DNA from: JANQIV01 sp050117315
Lineage (GTDB): Bacteria > Bacteroidota > Ignavibacteria > Ignavibacteriales > Melioribacteraceae
Assembly: GCA_050117315.1 (NCBI GenBank)
Contig: JASFMY010000172.1
Location: forward strand, 1-10,794
Direction: 5' to 3'
Length of the DNA stretch: 10,794 nt
In this document: in pieces, positions 6,387 to 10,794 of the stretch
Position numbering within the stretch: the first letter of the stretch is position 1
Layout of the letters: each line of letters opens with the position of its first letter
The notes under the pieces: generated by a model
The model's database searches: none
Told to the model about the DNA's origin: nothing
Seen by the model: the letters and a program-made list of their open reading frames with translations, nothing else
Program-made: the position numbers and the translations under genes

Positions 6387-6410
6387 TCTATGCATATTTG
6401 AATACATAGA
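6387..6410. promoter_or_regulatory. Inverted repeat in the protease leader
   Basis: TCTATGCAT (6387-6395) and ATACATAGA (6402-6410) pair at 8 of 9 positions around a 6-nt loop, 30-53 nt before the protease ATG. A second AT hairpin (TCATATT-TTTT-AATATGA) lies at 6429-6446. One may be an operator or leader structure, the other a weak end to the upstream small gene's transcript. Confidence 0.25.
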
Positions 6411-6508
6411 ATTATTAATCAGATTGAATCATATTTTTTAATATGAATTATTGATGCTTCAAACGATAAAGTATAGCAATCCCTCAAGATGCAGGAGGTG
6501 ATGTGAGT

Positions 6509-6793
6509 TTATTCTACGTAATTACGAGTAATAGAACGGACTGTAAAATTGTCCAACTCAATTTTAACAGTCTCAAACGTATAGGTGTATTTGTATGATA
6601 AATATACGATTACAGAAACAACGGATTGATTACTGAATACGGCTTTTACTTTTGCTTTGGAATAAGCTTCTTTACTATGAGAAAACAGATGGTCACGAAT
6701 AATTTTTTCAATTTTTGCAACATCGGTACCTGCTATGATCTTATTTCCTTGCGGTATAAATTCAATCCCGACATTATCATTAATACTGCTCAT
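6509..6793 (-). CDS. Stand-alone paralogue of the protease N-terminal domain
   Basis: A 94-residue cytoplasmic protein that aligns over its whole length with residues 1-95 of the caspase-like protein, with roughly 30% identity by eye. Shared blocks are DV…(I/V)EK(I/V)(I/V)..HL, then a variable strand, then SV(V/I)..L...YTYT(F/Y)ET.KIE(L/V)D. It ends cleanly before the acidic linker and has neither His-Gly nor Cys motif. A GAGGAA ribosome site precedes the ATG. It is transcribed in the same direction, 151 bp upstream of the protease, so co-transcription is possible. It may bind the protease or its trigger as an inhibitor, decoy or adaptor (inference), or be the remnant of a duplicated protease; no protease half is recognisable downstream. 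Confidence 0.75.
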   Translation of the reverse strand: MSSINDNVGIEFIPQGNKIIAGTDVAKIEKIIRDHLFSHSKEAYSKAKVKAVFSNQSVVSVIVYLSYKYTYTFETVKIELDNFTVRSITRNYVE

Positions 6794-7137
6794 TTCATTC
6801 CTCGTGTTGGTTAAAGTTAGGTATAACTATAAAGGAAGAAAGATATTTTAGTAATATAAATTAATAAAATATCACCACCAAACTTGAATGTAATTGCTAT
6901 ATGGTAATTTATTTTTTAGAGCAAATTAAATTGTGAAGATTTTATAGAATAAATATTGGAATTTATTATTAACGTTGAATTTTTATTGATGAGAGTGAAA
7001 TTATGTACTATAAGTTAATTCAATGATTGGGATTCTCCGTTTTCAATACGGTAGCTCCCGTCAATTGAAATGCGGCCGTTCAGGAATAGATCCCGGATAT
7101 TTCATAAGTGTAATTCTAGGATGACAAATTTAAAAGC
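6794..7137. other. AT-rich intergenic region, no gene seen
   Basis: Upstream region of the small paralogue gene. It presumably holds its promoter, but no convincing -35/-10 pair stands out. Near 7040-7075 are short GC patches (CCGT…ACGG). No frame with a ribosome site was found on either strand. Confidence 0.5.
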
Positions 7138-7238
7138 ATTTAATCCGCCTTCGTATTCGCTACGGCGGCGGAACCTGTCTGCCCCGAACATAGGGATGCC
7201 CTTGGCACCGCCAAGGCAGGCGAGAAGGCGGATTAAAT
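7138..7238. repeat. 101-bp palindromic repeat with perfect 15-bp ends
   Basis: ATTTAATCCGCCTTC (7138-7152) and its exact complement (7224-7238) enclose a GC-rich core. Inside is a perfect small hairpin CTTGGC-ACC-GCCAAG (7201-7215) and a CCTG…CAGG pair. The compact nested design suggests a non-autonomous repeat unit. Confidence 0.7.
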
Positions 7239-7254
7239 AAAGCTATACTTAACC

Positions 7255-7298
7255 GACTACCCAAAGTTACATATTAGGCTATGTACCTTTAGGTAGTC
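7255..7298. repeat. Near-perfect 19-bp stem hairpin
   Basis: GACTACCCAAAGTTACATA (7255-7273) pairs with TATGTACCTTTAGGTAGTC (7280-7298) at 17 of 19 positions around a 6-nt loop. No T-run follows on either strand. It could be a structured RNA end, a recombination site or a terminator-like barrier. Confidence 0.6.
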
Positions 7299-7674
7299 TA
7301 ATATTGCGCTATTGTTAGTCCGTTGCTTGTCAAATTTCAGTTATATCAGTACCTTCTACGGTTGGGGATATGCGACTTAATGAACGATTCAATTGTGCCG
7401 CATGGGAGAAAGAAAGAACGGTGGGTAATATGAAGAGTGCAAGTTTGACCGGATACGGAAAAAGTACTTGCAATTGTGCCAAACACAGGAACCGGAACTA
7501 AGAACGAACCGCCTGAGAGTCCACCCGCAATATGCCCTCCATGCTTATGAATCAACAATGAGATCTTATTGAGAAGCCATACCCGTTCCGTAATGCGATT
7601 ATGCTTCATTACATAGTAAGATAACACTACAAATGACTTGATCACTCCACGTCTTTTTATACACAAGCCAAATT
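7299..7674. other. Region with competing unsupported reading frames, possibly a decayed gene
   Basis: On the minus strand one frame is open through 7346-7666, with a Gly-rich stretch (HIAGGLSGGSFLVPVPVFG) but a TTG start and no ribosome site. A second frame is open over 7330-7497 and reads a hydrophobic run (VKLALFILPTVLSFSHAA) followed by a hydrophilic tail ending TVEGTDITEI. The two together could be a frameshifted gene. A plus-strand frame, MRLNERFNC…, opens at 7370 for 43 codons. None has enough support to call. Base composition is less AT-rich than the surroundings. Confidence 0.3.
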
Positions 7675-7788
7675 GGTTTTGGGATTTTGCAATAAAGTCC
7701 TCTCTTTTTAAGACCTGCCCGCCGTACGAGACTTTGGGAGGCGGGGAGGATTTAGGTGAGTTCTAAATAAAAACTAAATCCCAAAACC
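7675..7788. repeat. 114-bp composite palindrome
   Basis: GGTTTTGGGATTT (7675-7687) and its exact complement (7776-7788) enclose a second nested arm pair (AAAGTCCTCTCTTTTTAAG against GGGAGGATTTAGG) and an inner CCCGCC…GGCGGG pair around GTACGAGACTTTGG. It looks like one palindromic repeat nested in another. Nothing is encoded. Confidence 0.6.
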
Positions 7789-8000
7789 TATTTGCAACAA
7801 GTATATAAAAGAGGACGAAACCTTGTAATTATAACGATTAACTCAATTCTGCTAATTCTAAGAAGGATAACCAAAGACCCTGCAAATGCTGATGTTATTT
7901 ATTTGGCGGGAAACTTTAGACGGTATATCCCGTATATTATTTTTTGTTTTTTGCCCGACATAAGATTCCAACAATAACCGGCATAATGTTTTGATTATAC
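7789..8000. other. Downstream flank of the pectinesterase gene, no gene seen
   Basis: A plus-strand frame from a TTG at 7792 to 7977 has no ribosome site and an unlikely composition; I do not accept it. No terminator hairpin with a U-tract was found for the pectinesterase transcript. Confidence 0.4.
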
Positions 8001-9086
8001 TTAGGGAATCCACCCGTTTAATACTTTTGCGGCACTATACCAGTTTGCAGATTTTTCATCCAAGATAGGTCTCTTTTCACTTTTGAGCGCACCGGGTCCG
8101 TAATTGCCGTATTCAAAAAAACGGGAATCGGGTTTAATTTCATACCATATCCTTGTTCCAGTTGAATCACGGGAAGATATCGGCGCATAACCTTCGGGAC
8201 CAATGTGGTCATCCATGTAACAATTCATAAAAACAGCACTCCCCGATGCATGCTGATCATTCCCGGGATGCCACGGCCGCCCAAGGCGTACCGAACCTTT
8301 AGGCAGTTCCTCTGTTTCTTTTTCAAACCGGCAATTAATAAATAGAAACCCATACGGATACTTAATTGATGTACTTGGGGCAGTAATATAACCTGCCGGG
8401 TTTTTATCTTTCCTGGTACGCGAAACTATCTCACACTTGTCAAAAACAACCTGCCCTGCTCCAAAAATAAAATCAACATGACCCAAAATTTTACACATAT
8501 AAAAATAGTTACGCCCGGCGTTTAAAAAAGCCGTATCCTGATAACCGTTGAATTGACAATTACGGAAAACAGCTTTATCGTTATTACCGTCCGTCATTAT
8601 GGCAACAGCCTGGGGACTGTCTACTCTGGTGGGATCATCTCTTGTTTTAGCTTCATTTGCCGGATAATCAAAACCGTTCTCAACGGTCAAGTTTTCAGCC
8701 ACAAATCCCGGAGCAGTAATTCGAAGCGTTGAACAGCCGCGGGTACCGTATTTTTTTTCATTAGGATCAAGGGTCCCTCCGGCAGCATCAAAAGTTATAA
8801 TTGTTCTTTCCTTGTTTTCACCGAGAAAGTGAACATGTGGTTTGTCAACATTCAATTTTTCATAATAACGCCCGTTGCGTATAAAAATAATGAACGGTTC
8901 CGAATTGTTATCAGGTACAGCAGCCAAAGCTCCGGCAATATTGGCAAATGCCGGAATTCCATCGATCTTCGATAAAGATGGGTTCGAATATTCAGCCGAC
9001 ACAATTGCGTGGTAAGGTTGTGCTAATTTTTTACCGCCAATGAAAAAAAGAAAAAACATCAAAAGTGAGATATAATTTTTCCGCAT
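8001..9086 (-). CDS. Secreted pectinesterase (pectin methylesterase, CE8)
   Basis: A 361-residue enzyme that removes methyl esters from pectin, releasing methanol and exposing pectate for lyases (EC 3.1.1.11). A signal peptide MRKNYISLLMFFLFFIGG leads to a cleavage site near residue 23. The right-handed beta-helix carries all CE8 signatures: SPQAV (Gln159), GYQDT at 181-185 (Gln183, acid Asp184), DFIFG at 205-209 (nucleophile Asp205) and LGRPW at 268-272 (Arg270, Trp272). The 21-residue gap between the two aspartates is the family norm. The ATG at 9084-9086 is chosen over a TTG 12 nt upstream because GGAG lies 6 nt before it and the signal peptide begins there. No pectate lyase neighbour is in view. 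Confidence 0.95.
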   Translation of the reverse strand: MRKNYISLLMFFLFFIGGKKLAQPYHAIVSAEYSNPSLSKIDGIPAFANIAGALAAVPDNNSEPFIIFIRNGRYYEKLNVDKPHVHFLGENKERTIITFDAAGGTLDPNEKKYGTRGCSTLRITAPGFVAENLTVENGFDYPANEAKTRDDPTRVDSPQAVAIMTDGNNDKAVFRNCQFNGYQDTAFLNAGRNYFYMCKILGHVDFIFGAGQVVFDKCEIVSRTRKDKNPAGYITAPSTSIKYPYGFLFINCRFEKETEELPKGSVRLGRPWHPGNDQHASGSAVFMNCYMDDHIGPEGYAPISSRDSTGTRIWYEIKPDSRFFEYGNYGPGALKSEKRPILDEKSANWYSAAKVLNGWIP

Positions 9087-9229
9087 ATATAACTCCAATA
9101 AGTTTTGATATATTACGGTTATTTCTAAATCCCGCCAGAGAATTATATGCCCGGATTTTAATTCGAATTAATGTCAGGTAAATTGTAAACATAACCCAAT
9201 GAAATCTTTGAAATCGTACTCTAATTGAA

Positions 9230-9266
9230 AGATTTCTCACCCAAAAGACGGGTTCGAAATGTCAGA
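9230..9266. repeat. Dispersed 'ATTTCTCACCC/GGGTTCGAAATGTCA' repeat
   Basis: Matches 2634-2662 (inside the 84-bp insertion) at about 26 of 30 positions, and the complement of 5338-5377 (core of MITE 2) more loosely. All have a small CCC…GGG stem and end in AATG(T/A)CA. Similar units are frequent in Bacteroidota-type intergenic DNA. Confidence 0.55.
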
Positions 9267-9470
9267 CTTTTTATTTTGCAGAAACTTTAATAATCTTAGA
9301 GAGGCTAAGTTATAGAATTCCTGCCGGACTGGCAAATAATAATTTTTATTATGAAAAATAGAATTGGTTTGTCTTATGCATTGGAGCCATATCAATGACT
9401 GATTATCCTATGAACGAGGATTATCACAGCGCTACCTCCCATGCAATTTAAGTAAGACCTATTCACAATT

Positions 9471-9489
9471 TTAATTATGTTATAATTAA
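9471..9489 (-). terminator. AT-only stem-loop after the propeller gene
   Basis: TTAATTAT-GTT-ATAATTAA is a perfect 8-bp stem with a 3-nt loop, starting 18 bp beyond the stop codon. It has no GC pairs and no clear U-tract, so termination is only possible, not likely. Confidence 0.25.
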
Positions 9490-9506
9490 ATAAAAATCCT
9501 ATTGCT

Positions 9507-10310
9507 CTACATTTTCATTTTTGAACAAATGATCTGCCTTTCGGCTTTACGAATTGTATAAAGTGTTGCAGATTCACTTCTATCCCATGCTATACCTTGC
9601 CCCGTACAATTAACGGGAACGGTTTCTACCAGTTCGAGTATTGATCCCTGTTTCGGCATCCGCATAACATAAACTTCCCCTCTGTCGTGACCGGTACAGT
9701 ACAACAGTCCATCAACTCCCCATGAACCGCCGGAGTTACTCATGTTTTCAAAATTTTTCAAAACCTCTTTAGGGAAAACCCATGCTTCCAGTTTTCTCCA
9801 TTCATCATCAAATTTTATTACTGTTGTCCATCTTACATCTGTTCCGGTTGAATCGGACCATTTGTTATAATGAGCGAAAGCCGCCCACCAATAACCATCG
9901 TTTCTATCTACCCAAGTACACGAACCCCATTCAATTCCAAAACTATGTGTTCCAATATGTTCAAGTGTTTCAGTGTCCCAAATTTCTATAGAGCTTGTCA
10001 TCGGGAATTCGGGATAGTTACTATGAGCGGTATAAAGTTTTCCGTCAAAAATTACCCCGCTGTCCAGGTGTTTGATCGGGCATTCTTTTTCGCCTTCCCA
10101 TTTCTTTACAAGTTCGCCTGTCGACTTATCGTACTTTGCAATACCTCTGGTATCAACGGCATAAAAATAATTTTCATCTACGGCTACCCCCTGTCTTGCT
10201 TCGGGTATGTCAAATTTTTTTAATTCTTCGAATTTTCTTTGAGCAAAAAATGTCGAGGAAAACAAAACCAACAACGATACTATGATTATATGATTAGTAC
10301 TCTTTTTCAT
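9507..10310 (-). CDS. Secreted beta-propeller-like protein
   Basis: A 267-residue protein with a signal peptide (MKKSTNHIIIVSLLVLFSSTFFAQ, cleavage near residue 24). The mature part shows about five repeats of a beta-propeller kind: a 'GVAV…YAVD…IAKYD…TGELVKKW' unit, then 'GVIFDGKLYTAHS…IEIWD', then 'TWVDRNDGYWWAAFAHY…VIKFDDEW', then 'SWGVDGLLYCTGHDRGEVYVM', then 'GIAWDRSESATLYTIRK'. Propellers of this class bind ligands or act as lyases or lactonases; catalytic residues cannot be assigned. It follows the GDPD-like gene by 19 bp and is probably in its operon. The ribosome site is weak, consistent with coupling. The protein is short for a seven-blade propeller. Confidence 0.75.
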   Translation of the reverse strand: MKKSTNHIIIVSLLVLFSSTFFAQRKFEELKKFDIPEARQGVAVDENYFYAVDTRGIAKYDKSTGELVKKWEGEKECPIKHLDSGVIFDGKLYTAHSNYPEFPMTSSIEIWDTETLEHIGTHSFGIEWGSCTWVDRNDGYWWAAFAHYNKWSDSTGTDVRWTTVIKFDDEWRKLEAWVFPKEVLKNFENMSNSGGSWGVDGLLYCTGHDRGEVYVMRMPKQGSILELVETVPVNCTGQGIAWDRSESATLYTIRKAERQIICSKMKM

Positions 10311-10329
10311 TTTATACCCGACTTGTTTA

Positions 10330-10794
10330 TTATACTTGTAAAAATATTTCCATTATCCGGAAATTTATTTGATCATTTTTTTCTTTTGCTTCTTTAACTA
10401 ATTCCTTTGTGTTATTCACCAAAACAAAATCAACACCTGCTTCAAATAAAGTTTTCAACTTCTCCAAATTCTCAGCATAATAAAAGTTTATGACTATATT
10501 ATGCTCCTTAAGTTTATCTACCGTTTCATTAATTATAGGATATTCTCTTTCCCTTAATTGAATGAAATCCGCATCAACTGCAAGAGTGTTTTCAAAATAT
10601 TCTTCCCAGGAATTACCCCGTTCCATACAGCAAATTTTTATTTCTTTATTTATTTTTTTAACGGCTTGCGCGGTTTCATTATCAACAGCCATTACCGCAT
10701 TTTTTATTTGATTTCTTTTTGTTAATAATTCGGCTGCGGCTTTTGCTGTTTCAAATTCATTTTTAATATGAATATTCATAAATATTGTGTCCGG
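10330..10794 (-). CDS. Glycerophosphodiester phosphodiesterase-like protein, C-terminal part
   Basis: The frame stays open to the window edge, reading PDTIFMNIHIK upstream and through an ATG at 10777-10779, so that Met is internal and the true start is outside. The pattern fits the second half of the GDPD TIM barrel: NIHIK (usual 'nIEiK'), AAELLTKRNQIKNAVMAVDNE, then ADFIQL, HNIVINFYYAENLEKLKTLFEAGVDFVLVNN. Two positions differ from the usual family: the conserved Glu of E-x-K is His, and the closing 'G(V/A)D.(I/V).TD' reads GVDFVLVNN. It may therefore be a non-hydrolytic or altered-substrate member. It lies 19 bp before the propeller gene. Confidence 0.65.
   Translation of the reverse strand, partial: PDTIFMNIHIKNEFETAKAAAELLTKRNQIKNAVMAVDNETAQAVKKINKEIKICCMERGNSWEEYFENTLAVDADFIQLREREYPIINETVDKLKEHNIVINFYYAENLEKLKTLFEAGVDFVLVNNTKELVKEAKEKNDQINFRIMEIFLQV

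Larger units (their letters stand above)
9087..9506. other. Intergenic region between pectinesterase and propeller genes
   Basis: Presumably holds the pectinesterase promoter near 9100-9180; none can be fixed. It also carries one 'ATTTCTCACCC…GGGTTCGAAATGTCA' repeat (9230-9266) and an AT palindrome at 9471-9489. No coding frame with a ribosome site. Confidence 0.5.

Noticed and set aside
6491..6503. Plus-strand AGGAGGTG followed by ATG
   Set aside because: The ATG is followed at once by TGA, so nothing is encoded.
2251..7788. Repeats as a CRISPR array
   Set aside because: Repeat copies are dispersed, palindromic and unevenly spaced; no regular repeat-spacer pattern and no cas genes.
9031..9240. 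69-codon minus frame at the pectinesterase 5' end
   Set aside because: Overlaps the signal peptide region in another frame and is made of intergenic DNA; no ribosome site.
9782..10223. Plus-strand frames antisense to the propeller gene
   Set aside because: Shadow frames of a well-supported secreted protein.

Overview
The window is AT-rich bacterial DNA with short intergenic palindromes of the 'GTCATTCCCG' and 'ATTTCTCACCC…GGGTTCGAAATGTCA' kinds. With a pectinesterase, a bacterial OPT-family transporter and a HisKA_3 kinase without a long sensor domain, this suggests the FCB group, most likely an Ignavibacteria/Chlorobiota-type organism. Strong AGGAGG ribosome sites in front of several genes would be unusual for Bacteroidetes proper. 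The taxonomic call is inference from style and gene content. Every confident gene lies on the minus strand.

Layout. 1-240: the 5' end of an IS630-family insertion sequence (transposase N-terminus cut by the window edge, plus its terminal repeat). 246-313: three tandem ~23-bp repeats. 345-2103: a three-gene operon, transcribed leftwards, of a small secreted protein with a Cys-x3-Cys tail, a 7-helix membrane protein and a histidine kinase; no response regulator is visible. 2104-2988: a gene-poor stretch with a 124-bp MITE, a possible small interrupted reading frame and dispersed repeats. 2989-4983: a large OPT oligopeptide/metal-chelate transporter with a TTG start. 4984-5493: repeats and a second MITE. 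5491-6793: a caspase-fold (clan CD) protease and, just upstream of it, a small protein that is a stand-alone copy of the protease's N-terminal domain. 6794-8000: about 1.2 kb of AT-rich DNA, palindromes and unsupported or decayed reading frames. 8001-9086: a secreted pectinesterase. 9507-10794: a secreted beta-propeller-like protein preceded in the same operon by the C-terminal part of a glycerophosphodiester phosphodiesterase-like protein that runs off the window.

Themes. The termini of both MITEs match the left end of the IS630 element, so that transposase family is the likely mobiliser. One MITE end supplies the stop codon of the caspase-like gene. The protease with its domain-only paralogue is the best candidate here for an undescribed system. 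The secreted protein/7TM protein/kinase operon is a second candidate, for an envelope-sensing pathway. Pectinesterase, propeller and OPT transporter fit a life on plant or organic polymers and peptides.
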